Of a stretch of DNA of 64,000 nucleotides, positions 18,836-27,672 are shown in pieces (positions within the stretch are counted from its first letter, which is position 1; each line of letters opens with the position of its first letter). Source of the DNA: Streptosporangium violaceochromogenes (GTDB lineage: Bacteria; Actinomycetota; Actinomycetes; Streptosporangiales; Streptosporangiaceae). The stretch lies in the NCBI RefSeq assembly GCF_014654615.1, contig NZ_BNBB01000010.1:154211-218210 (forward strand), written 5' to 3'. The notes beneath the pieces are model-generated. The model had not been told where the DNA came from. It was given only the letters and a program-made list of their open reading frames with translations, and searched no databases. Position numbers and translations under genes: made by a program.

Positions 18836-20002
18836 TCACCGCCTCGGGAGGCCGAGCAGTCGCTCGGCGATGATGTTGCGCTGGATCTCGCTGGTGCCGG
18901 CGTAGATGGTCTCCGCCTGCCCCTTGAACAGGACGTCGTGCCAGGTGTCCACCGTGTAGTCCTCGCCGGGCGGGCGCAGCGCCGCCCGGGGGCCGACCAC
19001 GTCCATGTAGATCTCGCCCATCCGGCGGTGGGCCTCCGACCACAGGAGCTTGTACATGATCATCTCGGGTCCCTCCGGTTCGGAGGCGGTGAGGCGGTCG
19101 AGTTCGCTCCGGCCGAGGAAGCGCACGGCCTCAAGCAGCGTGTACGCCTCGGCCATGCCCTGACGGACCAACGGGTCGCCGTCGCGGCCGTCCTTCCGGA
19201 CGACCTCCAGGACCTCCCGGAACTCACTCAGGAACTCGAAGTGCCGGAAGGCGTAGCCCATGGAGCGCTCGGCGCCGAGCGTGGTCATGGTGACCTTCCA
19301 GCCGTTGCCCAGCCCGCCGATGACGTCGGCGACCTGAGCCCTGGAGCCGTCGAAGTACACCTCGCTGTAGTCCCGGCGGCCGTCCATCTGCCGGATGGGG
19401 CGGACCTCGACGCCGTTGCCGGTCATGGGGACCAGGACGAACGACAGGCCCTTGTGCTTGGGGGCGTCCGGGTCGGTCCTGCACAGCACGAAGCACATGT
19501 CGGCGCCGTGCGCCTCCGACGTCCAGGTCTTCTGCCCGGTGATCGTCAGCGTGTCGCCGTCCACCACGCCCCTGGTCCGCACGCCGGCCAGGTCGGAGCC
19601 CGCGTCGGGCTCGGAGAAGCCCTGGCAGTAGACGTCCTCGCGGCTGACGATGCGGGGCAGCAGCCGCCTGCGCTGCTCCTCGGTGCCGTGGGCGATGATG
19701 GCCGGGCCGACCAGCGCCTCGCCGAAGCCCAGCATGGGGCGGGGCACGCCCGCCACGGCGAACTCCTCGTCGAGGACGGCCAGCTCAAGGGGACCCATGC
19801 CGGCGCCGCCGTACTCGACGGGCCAGTGCAGGCAGAGCCAGCCGCGCCGCCGCAGGCGCTCCAGCCACTCGGCCATCTCCGGGCCGACCTCCCTGGTCCA
19901 GACGTCGCCGTCCTTGGGCAGGCCCTCCACCCGGTTCTCGGCCACCCACCGGCGTACGGTGGCCCGGAACTCGGTCAGACGGCGTTCCTCATCGGGGTTC
20001 AC
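18836..20002 (-). CDS. Acyl-CoA dehydrogenase, FadE29-like subunit
   Basis: A 388-residue acyl-CoA dehydrogenase. The flavin-binding segments CQGFSEPDAGSDLAG and TITGQKTWTSEAH and the C-terminal SEIQRNIIAERLLGL are clear. The YEGT catalytic motif reads YAGT, so Glu is replaced by Ala there. A Glu in LGAERSMGYA sits where isovaleryl- and long-chain dehydrogenases keep their base. I chose the GTG at 20002 because GAGGAGA is 7 bases upstream; an earlier GTG at 20032 has no such site. It is the first partner of the adjacent FadE28-like subunit and follows the FAD oxidase gene in one operon. Confidence 0.86.
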   Translation of the reverse strand: MNPDEERRLTEFRATVRRWVAENRVEGLPKDGDVWTREVGPEMAEWLERLRRRGWLCLHWPVEYGGAGMGPLELAVLDEEFAVAGVPRPMLGFGEALVGPAIIAHGTEEQRRRLLPRIVSREDVYCQGFSEPDAGSDLAGVRTRGVVDGDTLTITGQKTWTSEAHGADMCFVLCRTDPDAPKHKGLSFVLVPMTGNGVEVRPIRQMDGRRDYSEVYFDGSRAQVADVIGGLGNGWKVTMTTLGAERSMGYAFRHFEFLSEFREVLEVVRKDGRDGDPLVRQGMAEAYTLLEAVRFLGRSELDRLTASEPEGPEMIMYKLLWSEAHRRMGEIYMDVVGPRAALRPPGEDYTVDTWHDVLFKGQAETIYAGTSEIQRNIIAERLLGLPRR

Positions 20003-20028
20003 GGATCTTCTCCTCGCTCGTACGGGTC

Positions 20029-21309
20029 TCACACGAGCCGGTGGGGCACGGGAATCTGCTTGCGGTTCTGGAAGCGCGACCAGCGGTAGGGGTGCAGGGG
20101 GAGCGAGGTCGGCTCCCCCGACATGGACTGGGCGAGCAGTTCGCCCACCACGGGGCCGAGCCCGAAGCCCTGGCCGTTGAAGCCGGCCGCGATGTAGAGG
20201 CCGTCGAGGCGGTCGATCGGGCCGAGCACCGGCAGGGCGTCGGCGGTCATGTCGACCAGCCCGGCGATCGTGCGCACCACCCGGGCGTGGCCCACGCCGG
20301 GAAGAACGCCCTGGAGCGCCGCGAGCTTCCGGCGGGGGAACTTCTGGGGCACCAGGGGGTCGAACCCGCTCGGCGCCGGGGCGGCCCCCAGGGACGCCAG
20401 GATCTCGGACTTGACGATGCGCGGGTCGAACCGGAACTGGACCTCCTTGCGGCGGTCGATGAGCCTCGGCACCCAGATCAGCAGGTCGCGGAAGTCGTGG
20501 AAGCCCAGGTAGTGGCCGGCGCCGAGTGTGCGGTACCCGCCGGTGACCCGGATCACCCCGTCGGACATCTGGCGGGCGCCGTAGTCCGGGCCGCGCAGGA
20601 AGTAGTCGAAGCTCCGCTCGATCGGCTGGGTCTCCCCGTGGTAGATGCAGACGATCTGCATGGGCAGGTGGATGCGGAGCCGGTCGAGCAGCCTGGTCGT
20701 CCAGACGCCGGCGGCCAGAAGGACCTTCCCGGCGAGGATCACCTCTCCCGACAGCAGTTCGACCCCGGCGACGGCCCCCCGGTGCGTGCGCACCCGGCTG
20801 ACCGTCTCGCCCGTCCGGAACCGCACGCCGCGCTCACGGGCGAGCGCGGCGTAGGCCTTGGTCGCGGCCACCGAGTCGACGAGGGCGTCCTCGGCGCTGT
20901 AGGCGGCGCCGACGATGTCCTCGGACAGCTCCGGGAAGCGCTCCCGCACGTCCGCGGCGGAGAGCATCTCGATCTTGATGCCGTTCTCCTTGGCGGTCTC
21001 GCGCATCTCCTCCAGGATCAGCATGTCCTCGGGCGAGTGCGCGGGGCACAGCCGGCCCATCTTCTGGTACTCGAACGGCAGGGACAGCTCTTCGACGGCC
21101 CTGTCCCACTTGTCCACGCTGGCGCCGGCGATGTCGGAGGCGTACTTTCCGAGGATGCCGATGGCGCCCATGTTGCGGCCCGACGCCTCGTAGGCGACAT
21201 CGTCCTTGTCGACGACCAGTACCTCGAGACCGCGTGCGGCCAGCTCCGCGGCCGTCACGCAACCGGTGATCCCCGCGCCCACCACGACGACGTCATAGCG
21301 GCTTGTCAT
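20029..21309 (-). CDS. FAD-dependent oxidoreductase, DAO (D-amino acid/glycine oxidase) family
   Basis: A 426-residue flavoprotein. The N-terminus carries the dinucleotide motif VVVGAGITGCVTAAELAARG and an acidic end to the second strand (VVDKDD). The C-terminus has the second FAD region LDGLYIAAGFNGQGFGLGP, as in sarcosine/glycine oxidases. It would oxidise a secondary or primary amine, releasing H2O2. ATG at 21309 follows GGGAG. It leads the minus-strand operon with the two acyl-CoA dehydrogenases, which suggests it opens the route by removing an amine from a compound later handled as a CoA ester; this is inference. Confidence 0.83.
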   Translation of the reverse strand: MTSRYDVVVVGAGITGCVTAAELAARGLEVLVVDKDDVAYEASGRNMGAIGILGKYASDIAGASVDKWDRAVEELSLPFEYQKMGRLCPAHSPEDMLILEEMRETAKENGIKIEMLSAADVRERFPELSEDIVGAAYSAEDALVDSVAATKAYAALARERGVRFRTGETVSRVRTHRGAVAGVELLSGEVILAGKVLLAAGVWTTRLLDRLRIHLPMQIVCIYHGETQPIERSFDYFLRGPDYGARQMSDGVIRVTGGYRTLGAGHYLGFHDFRDLLIWVPRLIDRRKEVQFRFDPRIVKSEILASLGAAPAPSGFDPLVPQKFPRRKLAALQGVLPGVGHARVVRTIAGLVDMTADALPVLGPIDRLDGLYIAAGFNGQGFGLGPVVGELLAQSMSGEPTSLPLHPYRWSRFQNRKQIPVPHRLV

Positions 21310-21403
21310 GAATGACTCCCTGCGTCCTTGCGCATGATCGCGCCCTTGGCCTCGCCGGCCGGGAGGTGCGATGACTCGATGCCGCCCTCGGGCACGTCAT
21401 GAA

Positions 21404-21440
21404 CATTACAGGATTGCTATATTCGGGACAAGATGTAATG
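21404..21440. promoter_or_regulatory. CATTACA...TGTAATG inverted repeat between divergent catabolic operons
   Basis: Seven-base arms at 21404-21410 and 21434-21440 flank an A+T-rich segment containing TTGCTATATT, between the FAD oxidase gene (minus) and the thiolase-like gene (plus). This is a good position for an operator controlling both directions, with the RpiR regulator at 25296 the natural candidate. A -10-like TACAGT lies at 21447. Confidence 0.5.
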
Positions 21441-21496
21441 GTGTGCTACAGTTTTCACGCGGCCGGAACAGAGCGGGCCGCCAAGCGGAGAGGCTG

Positions 21497-22648
21497 GTGA
21501 ATGCGCCGATGAGCGGGCGTGTGGCCATCGCGGGCGTCGCGGAGTCGGACCTCGGCATCACGGGAAGAACGCCGATGGCGCTCCAGGCGCAGGCGGTGAC
21601 CCGTGCGCTCGCGGAGGCCGGGCTGAGTCTGTCCGACGTCGACGGCTACTGCACCTCCGACCTCGCGGGCGAGTACGCCCCGAGCGTCCGCATGGCCGAA
21701 TACCTCGGCATCAGGCCGACCTACCACGACACCTCCGCCCTGGGCGGGGCCTCCTTCCTGTCGCAGACCGCCCACGCCGCCCAGGCGATCCGGGACGGCC
21801 GGGCCGAGGTGGTCGTCGTGGGTTACGCCCGCGCCCCCCGGAGCTGGAACCCGCCGGTTCCCGCCGCGCCGCTGTACGGCCCCGGCCAGTACGAGCGCAT
21901 GTGGGGCGCCCCCTTCCCCGTCACCGCCTACGCGCTCGCCGCGCGGCGCTACCTCCACGACCACGGGGCGGCCCCCGAGCAGCTCGCCGCCGTCGCCGTC
22001 GCCGCCCGCCGATGGGCCGGGCTCAACCCCGCCGCCTACCGCCGGGACCCCATCACCGTCGACGACGTGCTGGGTTCGCGCATGATCGCCGACCCGCTGC
22101 ACGCGCTGGACTGCTGCCTGGTGACCGACGGCGGCGGGGCGATCGTCCTGGTGGGAGAGGACCGCGCCCGCGACCTGCCGCAGCGCCCGGTGTTCATCCT
22201 CGGCCACGGCGACGCCTCCACCCACATGAACGTCTCGTCGATGCCCGACCTGACCCGGACCGCCGCCGCCGCGAGCGGCGAACGCGCCCTGCGCGAGGCC
22301 GGGGTCGCCGTCGGCGACATCGACGTCTTCCAGATCTACGACTCCTTCACCGTCACCGTGCTGCTGACCATGGAGTCGCTCGGCCTGTGCGGGCCCGGCG
22401 AGGCGGGGCCCCTCGTCGCCGCGGGGCACACCGCGCCCGGCGGTGACCTTCCGATGAACACCAACGGCGGCGGGCTCTCCTACTGCCACCCCGGGGAGTA
22501 CGGAATCTTCACGATCATCGAGGCGGTGCGGCAGCTCAGGGGAGCGTGCGGGGACCGCCAGGTGCCCGGCGCCGAACTCGCCCTGGCCCACGGCACGGGC
22601 GGCGAACTCAGCGCGACCTCGACGCTCATACTCGGGAGCAACCGATGA
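21497..22648 (+). CDS. Thiolase-fold protein (SCP-x/Ltp type), possibly an aldolase
   Basis: A 383-residue thiolase superfamily protein. The fold is shown by VAIAGVAESDLG, VDGYCTSD, DTSALGGASF, NTNGGGLSYCHPGEYG and HGTGGELS. In true thiolases the DTSALGG position reads NNxCxxG; here no nucleophilic Cys is present there, nor the late Cys (HGTGG). The same pattern is known from Ltp-type retro-aldolases of steroid side-chain degradation, which work with a DUF35 partner, and a DUF35 gene overlaps this one by ATGA. GTG at 21497 follows GGAGAGG; ATG at 21509 is an alternative start. Confidence 0.82.
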   Translation: MNAPMSGRVAIAGVAESDLGITGRTPMALQAQAVTRALAEAGLSLSDVDGYCTSDLAGEYAPSVRMAEYLGIRPTYHDTSALGGASFLSQTAHAAQAIRDGRAEVVVVGYARAPRSWNPPVPAAPLYGPGQYERMWGAPFPVTAYALAARRYLHDHGAAPEQLAAVAVAARRWAGLNPAAYRRDPITVDDVLGSRMIADPLHALDCCLVTDGGGAIVLVGEDRARDLPQRPVFILGHGDASTHMNVSSMPDLTRTAAAASGERALREAGVAVGDIDVFQIYDSFTVTVLLTMESLGLCGPGEAGPLVAAGHTAPGGDLPMNTNGGGLSYCHPGEYGIFTIIEAVRQLRGACGDRQVPGAELALAHGTGGELSATSTLILGSNR

Positions 22649-23046
22649 CCAGGGTCTACCCGTCCGCCTACGAGGACGCCGACTCACAGCCGTTCTGGGC
22701 CGCGCTCGGCGAGGGCCGGCTGGACATGCCCAGGTGCGACGACTGCGGGCGGCACCTGTTCTACCCGCGCGCGGTCTGCACGGCCTGCGGGAGCGAGCGC
22801 CTGACCTGGGTGACCGCCCGGGGCCGCGCCACGGTTCACAGCTTCACCACGATCCACCAGCGCGACGGCGGCTCCTACGTGATCGCCCTCGTGGACCTCG
22901 CGGAGGGACCCAGGATGATCACGGAGATCATCGGCGAGAACGCCGGGGAGGTCGCCATCGGCGCCGAGGTGGTCCTCGACGTCACCGGCGACCCACCCCG
23001 CCCGTTCTTCCGCCTCGCCGGTCCCGCCCAGGGGCGGGACGCGTGA
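22645..23046 (+). CDS. DUF35 zinc-ribbon/OB-fold acyl-CoA-associated protein
   Basis: A 133-residue protein with an N-terminal rubredoxin-like zinc ribbon (Cys31, Cys34, Cys45, Cys48; CDDC and CTAC) and a C-terminal OB fold (VTARGRATVHSFTTIH and VALVDLAEGPRM-like strands). DUF35 proteins bind acyl-CoA and are obligate partners of thiolase-like enzymes (for example ChsH2 with Ltp2). It overlaps the thiolase-like gene by ATGA and the synthetase gene by GTGA, so the three are made together. Confidence 0.9.
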   Translation: MTRVYPSAYEDADSQPFWAALGEGRLDMPRCDDCGRHLFYPRAVCTACGSERLTWVTARGRATVHSFTTIHQRDGGSYVIALVDLAEGPRMITEIIGENAGEVAIGAEVVLDVTGDPPRPFFRLAGPAQGRDA

Positions 23047-25259
23047 GGCCCGGGTTCGGCCGGCTGCTGCGGGCCCGGTCCGTCGCCCTCGTCGGGGTCA
23101 GCGAGCAGTCCTTCTGGTCCCGGCACCTCGTCCGCAACCTCTCCGCCTTCGGCTTCGACGGCGAGGTCCACCTCGTCAACCCGAGCAGGGACCACCAGTT
23201 CGGACGGCCCTGCCACCCGAGCCTCGCGGACGTGCCCGGCCCGGTGGACCTGGCCTACGTCATGACCTCAAGCGCGCGGCTCGACGACGTCATCGAACAG
23301 TGCGGCGCCAAGGGGGTCGGCTCGATCGTCGCGCTCACCTCGGGGCTCGCCGAGAAGGGGCCCGAGGGCGCCGCGCACCAGGCGGCGATCCTGCGCCGCT
23401 GCGAGGAGCTCGGCATCGCGCTCCTGGGCCCCAACTGCCTCGGCTTCATCGACTACCACTCCGGGCTCGCGGCCTTCGCCGACCGGGTCAGCCCGCCGAT
23501 GCCGGCGGGGGGCGTGGCGGTGATCAGCCAGAGCGGCGCCCTGCTCCAGCTGATCCACCGGGCGGCCCAGCGCCGCTCCCTGGCGCTGTCCCACCTGGTC
23601 TCCGTCGGCAACGAGGCGATGTTCACCTCCTCGGCGATCGCCGACGAGCTTCTCGGCCACCCCTCGGTGCGGGTCATCGCCATGTATCTGGAGGGCGTCA
23701 AGGAGCCCGAGCGCTTCCGGCGTACGGCGGAGCGCGCCCGCGAGCTGGGCAAGCCCCTCGTCGCCGTCAAGGCCGGGCGCTCGGAGATCGCCGCACGGGC
23801 GGCGCTGGCGCACACGGGCGCCCTGACCGGCGACGACCGCCTGGTGGACGCGGTCTTCGCCGACCTCGGGGTGACCCGGGTGTCGACCCCCGAGGACCTC
23901 ATCGAGACGGCGGCGGCGTTCGCCACGGCCGGCTGGCCTCGGGGGCGCCGGATCGCCGTCGTCAGCGCCTCGGGCGGGGCCTGCGGGATGGCCGCCGACC
24001 TGGTCCAGGAGACCTCGCTCACCCTGCCCGCGATCCCCTCCAAGGTGCGGGATCGCCTGACGGCGGTCCTGCCCTCGTTCGGCACGCCGCAGAACCCGCT
24101 GGACACCACCGGCGCCATCGTCGACGACCCGCACCTGCTGCAGGCGTGCGTGGGTGAGCTCGCCCACGCGGGCGCCTACGACGCCATGATCGTCAATCTG
24201 GACCTTCCCCCGGCCTCCGAGGGCGAGTCCGACGACGTCGCCGAGCGGATGCACGGCATCGCCGACGCGATCGACGCGCCGCCGATCCCGGTCCTGCTCG
24301 CCGGCACCCTCGCCGGGGACGTCGACGCCTCCCGCCAGGCGTACTTCCAGGGGCGCGGCCTGCACGTCTGCGACGGCCTCGCGCAGGCCGTCAGGACCCT
24401 CGGCCACCTCGCCGAGTACGGGAAGAACGTCGCCAGGGCGCGAAGGGCGGCCTCCGCCGGGAGGACGGCGTGGGAGACGGCGCCCGACGCGGGACCTGCC
24501 GCGGGGCCCGACGCGGGACCTGCCGCGGAGTCCGCCGCGGTGCCGGATCCGGCGCCGTGGGCGGCGGGTCCGGCGCTCAACGAGCACGACAGCATCGCCC
24601 TGCTCGCGCGTCACGGCCTGCCCGTCAACGAGGGACGGCTGGTCACCTCCCGCGACGAGGCCGTCGCCGTGGCCGAGGCTCTCGGCTACCCGGTCGTGGC
24701 GAAGATCCAGTCGGCGGCGATCCCCCACAAGTCGGAACTCGGCGGGGTCCTGCTCGGCCTGACGGACGCCGGCGCGGTGGGCGCCGCCTACGACACCCTG
24801 ACGCGCGTCGCCGGTGAGTGGCCCCTGGACGGCGTGCTCATCGCGCGACACGTCAGGCCGGTGGCCGAGCTGATCGCCGGGGTCGTGGTCGACCCCCAGT
24901 GGGGGCCGGCCGTCATGATCGGCATGGGCGGCGTGTTCGCCGAGGTTCTCGACGACACCCGTCTGGGAATTCCTCCTCTGAATCACGCGGACGCGCTCGC
25001 CATGGTGGAGAATCTTCGAGGCGTGAAGATTCTGCGGGGCGCTCGGGGGCGCCCGGCGGTGGATCTCTCCGCCGTCGCGTCGTTCCTGGTCGGGCTCGGT
25101 GACGTGGCCGTCGCCCTGAGGGAGCGAGTGACGGCGATCGACGTCAACCCCCTGTTCGTTCGCGAGACGGACGTGCTTGTCGGCGACGCGTTGGTGATCA
25201 CGCGGCCGGCGCAGCCCGAGCCCGGCCGGCCCGCCCCGTCGTCCCCCCTCCCCCAGTGA
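23043..25259 (+). CDS. NDP-forming acyl-CoA synthetase (acetate-CoA ligase family)
   Basis: A 738-residue fused alpha-beta acyl-CoA synthetase. The order is a CoA-binding Rossmann domain (SVALVGVSEQ), two succinyl-CoA-ligase-like domains and a C-terminal ATP-grasp domain (PVVAKIQSAAIPHKSELGG). The phosphorylated histidine is His257 in LAHTGAL. The GTG start at 23043 lies in a GTGA overlap with the DUF35 stop. A Pro/Ala/Gly linker before the ATP-grasp part is encoded by two perfect 24-base tandem repeats. It would activate a carboxylic acid at the expense of ATP (to ADP), feeding the beta-oxidation genes around it. Confidence 0.9.
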   Translation: MRPGFGRLLRARSVALVGVSEQSFWSRHLVRNLSAFGFDGEVHLVNPSRDHQFGRPCHPSLADVPGPVDLAYVMTSSARLDDVIEQCGAKGVGSIVALTSGLAEKGPEGAAHQAAILRRCEELGIALLGPNCLGFIDYHSGLAAFADRVSPPMPAGGVAVISQSGALLQLIHRAAQRRSLALSHLVSVGNEAMFTSSAIADELLGHPSVRVIAMYLEGVKEPERFRRTAERARELGKPLVAVKAGRSEIAARAALAHTGALTGDDRLVDAVFADLGVTRVSTPEDLIETAAAFATAGWPRGRRIAVVSASGGACGMAADLVQETSLTLPAIPSKVRDRLTAVLPSFGTPQNPLDTTGAIVDDPHLLQACVGELAHAGAYDAMIVNLDLPPASEGESDDVAERMHGIADAIDAPPIPVLLAGTLAGDVDASRQAYFQGRGLHVCDGLAQAVRTLGHLAEYGKNVARARRAASAGRTAWETAPDAGPAAGPDAGPAAESAAVPDPAPWAAGPALNEHDSIALLARHGLPVNEGRLVTSRDEAVAVAEALGYPVVAKIQSAAIPHKSELGGVLLGLTDAGAVGAAYDTLTRVAGEWPLDGVLIARHVRPVAELIAGVVVDPQWGPAVMIGMGGVFAEVLDDTRLGIPPLNHADALAMVENLRGVKILRGARGRPAVDLSAVASFLVGLGDVAVALRERVTAIDVNPLFVRETDVLVGDALVITRPAQPEPGRPAPSSPLPQ
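24482..24529. repeat. Two tandem 24-base repeats in the synthetase linker
   Basis: Copies at 24482-24505 and 24506-24529 are identical except for the last base and encode an eight-residue PDAGPAAG-type unit twice. They lie in the inter-domain linker, where length change is tolerable. Confidence 0.8.
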
Positions 25260-25295
25260 GAGTGATCATGAAACAAGCCTCGAACAGACGGCGCA

Positions 25296-26276
25296 ATGAC
25301 GCAGAGTGACGACCAGACTCCGACGGCCGGCCGTACGGTGAGCGAGCTGCTCCGCCTGCGCGGACCGCAGCTCACCGCGGCGGAGCGCAAAGTCGTGCGG
25401 GTGCTGATCTCGCAGTACCCCGTCGCGGGCCTTGAGTCCCTCCCCAAACTCTCCGAACGCGCGCAGGTCAGCGCGCCGACGGTACTGCGGCTGCTGGCCA
25501 AACTGGGCTACAACGCCTATGCCGACTTCCAGCGGGCACTGCTCGACGAGGTCTACGCCCGGATGAGCGAACCCTCGGCCCGCGCCGGGGGCGAAGGGCA
25601 GCGCAACGGCGACAACGACGACCTCGACGCCGTCCTGGACCGGATCTCGGAGAACGTGACCGGCACCTCCGAGCACGTCGAGCGCTCGGAGTTCGACGAG
25701 GTCGTCGCGCTGCTCTCGGACACCAAACGGCCCGTCCTCACCCTCGGCGGGTTCGAGAGCGACGTGTGCAGCCTCCACCTGCTGAGCCTGCTCAGCCAGC
25801 TCCGGGGCGACGTCCGGCACGTCCGCGCCAACCCCAGCGGCTTCTCCGTCGAACTGCTCGACGTCACCCGGCGGCACGTCATCGTGGCCTTCGACTTCCG
25901 GCGCTACCAGCGCGGGACCATCGACTACGTCCGGCAGGCGGCGGGGCAGCACGCCACGATCGTGCTCTTCACCGACAAGTGGATCTCCCCGGCGGCCGAC
26001 TACGCCCGGTACGTCTTCGTCTGCGACACCGCCGGGGTGGGCCCCTTCGACTCGCGCGCCGGGGTCGTGGCGCTGATCGAGGCGCTCGTGGCGTCGGTCA
26101 CCAGCACGATGGGCGTGGTCGCCCAGCAGCGCATCCGCGCCGTCTACGACCGCCTCAGCGGCTCCACCTGGGCCGAGGGCCTGCTGCGCCCCGCGCCCTC
26201 CGAGCCGCCCCACGGATCCGTGGCGCCCATCCCGGGCGAAGATCGGGAAGCTTCACAGGAGAACGGAGTGACATGA
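25296..26276 (+). CDS. MurR/RpiR-family transcriptional regulator
   Basis: A 326-residue regulator. Residues ~15-95 are an HTH_6 domain (LTAAERKVVRVLI, then LSERAQVSAPTVLRLLAKLGY). Residues ~130-270 resemble a SIS domain (PVLTLGGFESDV, FDFRRYQRGTIDYVRQA, IVLFTDKWISP), which usually senses a phosphosugar or related ligand. It is set between the synthetase gene (37 bases upstream) and the SDR gene (ATGA overlap), so it belongs to the acyl-CoA operon and probably controls it. The inverted repeat at 21404-21440 is a candidate site. Confidence 0.88.
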   Translation: MTQSDDQTPTAGRTVSELLRLRGPQLTAAERKVVRVLISQYPVAGLESLPKLSERAQVSAPTVLRLLAKLGYNAYADFQRALLDEVYARMSEPSARAGGEGQRNGDNDDLDAVLDRISENVTGTSEHVERSEFDEVVALLSDTKRPVLTLGGFESDVCSLHLLSLLSQLRGDVRHVRANPSGFSVELLDVTRRHVIVAFDFRRYQRGTIDYVRQAAGQHATIVLFTDKWISPAADYARYVFVCDTAGVGPFDSRAGVVALIEALVASVTSTMGVVAQQRIRAVYDRLSGSTWAEGLLRPAPSEPPHGSVAPIPGEDREASQENGVT

Positions 26277-27055
26277 GTCCCACCTCCCCGTCCCCGCGGC
26301 CGCCGAGGTTCGCCGGGCGCGTCGCCCTCGTCACGGGCGCGGCCGGCGGCATCGGCGCCTCCGTCGCCGAGCTGCTGGCCGCCGAGGGCGCCACGGTCGG
26401 CGTCGTCGACCTCAACCACGCCTCGGCGGAGAAGGTCGCGGCGCGGCTGAGGGAACTCGGCGGCGAGGCGGCGCCCTACGCCTGCGACGTGAGCGACGCG
26501 CGAAGCGTCGACGAGACCGTCGAACGGCTCTGCCGCGACCACGGGAGGCTGGACATCCTGGTCACCTGCGCCGGGGTGCTCCGCGACAACCTGCTGTTCA
26601 AGACGGGCGACGACGACTGGAAGGCGGTCATCGACACCCACCTGACCGGCACCTTCAACTGCGCGCGGGCCGCGCAGCGCCCAATGGTCTCCCAGCGGTA
26701 CGGGAAGATGGTGTTCCTGTCGTCGGACTCGGCGCGCGGCAGCCGGGGGCAGACCAACTACTCGGCCGCCAAGGCGGGGATCGAGGGCATGGCCAAGACG
26801 ATCGCCATCGAGCTGGGCAAGTTCGACGTCAACGTCAACGCCGTGGCCCCCGGGTTCGTCGAGACCGAGATGACCCGGGCCACCGCGCGGCGAATCGGCC
26901 AGGACTACGAGGAGTTCAAGGCGGGCTCGGCGGCCAGGGCGGCGCTGGGCCGGGTCGCCACCCCCGAGGACATCGCGAAGGTGATCGCCTTCCTCTGCTC
27001 GGACGACTCGGCCATCATGACCGGCCAGGTGCTCCTCACCCGGGGATCGCCGTGA
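26273..27055 (+). CDS. Short-chain dehydrogenase/reductase, 3-hydroxyacyl type
   Basis: A 260-residue classical SDR. The NAD(P) motif TGAAGGIG is at 21-28, the acidic DLN after the second strand favours NAD(H), and the active site is SSDSARGS with Tyr163 and Lys167 (NYSAAK). The C-terminal CSDDSAIMTGQVL is typical of FabG-like proteins. ATG at 26273 overlaps the RpiR stop. Within this locus it fits 3-hydroxyacyl-CoA oxidation after the MaoC hydratase step. Confidence 0.9.
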   Translation: MSPTSPSPRPPRFAGRVALVTGAAGGIGASVAELLAAEGATVGVVDLNHASAEKVAARLRELGGEAAPYACDVSDARSVDETVERLCRDHGRLDILVTCAGVLRDNLLFKTGDDDWKAVIDTHLTGTFNCARAAQRPMVSQRYGKMVFLSSDSARGSRGQTNYSAAKAGIEGMAKTIAIELGKFDVNVNAVAPGFVETEMTRATARRIGQDYEEFKAGSAARAALGRVATPEDIAKVIAFLCSDDSAIMTGQVLLTRGSP

Positions 27056-27609
27056 CCGGCGCCGGGAGGGCGGGCGGCGCGAGCACCCCCGGCACCCCGG
27101 GCGGCCCGGACGGCGCGGGCGCCCCGGGCGCCGCGGGGGGCGCCCCGGCGTCCGGGCGGCACGTCTTCCGGGGGCTCGACCGGCTCTCGGAGTCGGTGGG
27201 CATCCGCCTGGGCCCGACCGGATGGCGGACGATCACCCAGGACGACATCACCGTCTTCGGCCGGATCACCGGCGACGAGCAGTGGATCCACACCGACGCC
27301 GAGCGGGCCCGGCAGGGCCCCTTCGGCCGGACGATCGCGCACGGTTTCCTCACCCTGGCGCTGTGCTCGTGGGTCCTGGACGAGCTTCAGACCACGACCG
27401 GGGTCTCGTACGCGATCAACTACGGGCTCGACCGGGTCCGTTTCCCCGCCGTGGTCCCGGCCGGCGCGCGGGTCAGCGGCACCGTCCGTCTCGACGCGGT
27501 GAGGGAGCGGGGCGGCGACGTCGACGCGGCCTGGGTCGTCGAGATCACGGTGGAGGGCGCCGGCCGTCCGTCGTGCGTGGCCACCATGCTGAGCCGCTAC
27601 CGGCCCTGA
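27052..27609 (+). CDS. MaoC-like enoyl-CoA hydratase
   Basis: A 185-residue single hot-dog protein. A low-complexity Gly/Ala/Pro extension (about 35 residues) precedes the MaoC domain. The hydratase-2 motif is complete: DITVFGRITGDEQWIHTD with the catalytic Asp and His, and GPFGRTIAHGFLTLAL. GTG at 27052 overlaps the SDR stop. It would hydrate the enoyl-CoA made by the acyl-CoA dehydrogenase pair. Last gene of the plus-strand operon. Confidence 0.88.
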   Translation: MTGAGRAGGASTPGTPGGPDGAGAPGAAGGAPASGRHVFRGLDRLSESVGIRLGPTGWRTITQDDITVFGRITGDEQWIHTDAERARQGPFGRTIAHGFLTLALCSWVLDELQTTTGVSYAINYGLDRVRFPAVVPAGARVSGTVRLDAVRERGGDVDAAWVVEITVEGAGRPSCVATMLSRYRP

Positions 27610-27619
27610 GCCGCCCGGC

Positions 27620-27652
27620 GGACCCGGCCCGGAACGACCCGGGGCCGGGTCC
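27620..27652. terminator. Bidirectional terminator between the MaoC and flotillin genes
   Basis: An 11-bp perfect stem (GGACCCGGCCC with GGGCCGGGTCC) lies between two convergent genes. It is followed on the plus strand by a second small stem GCCCT-tgcgg-AGGGC and TTTT at 27655-27673, a rare T-tailed terminator for this genome. Confidence 0.7.
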
Positions 27653-27672
27653 CGGCCCTTGCGGAGGGCTTT

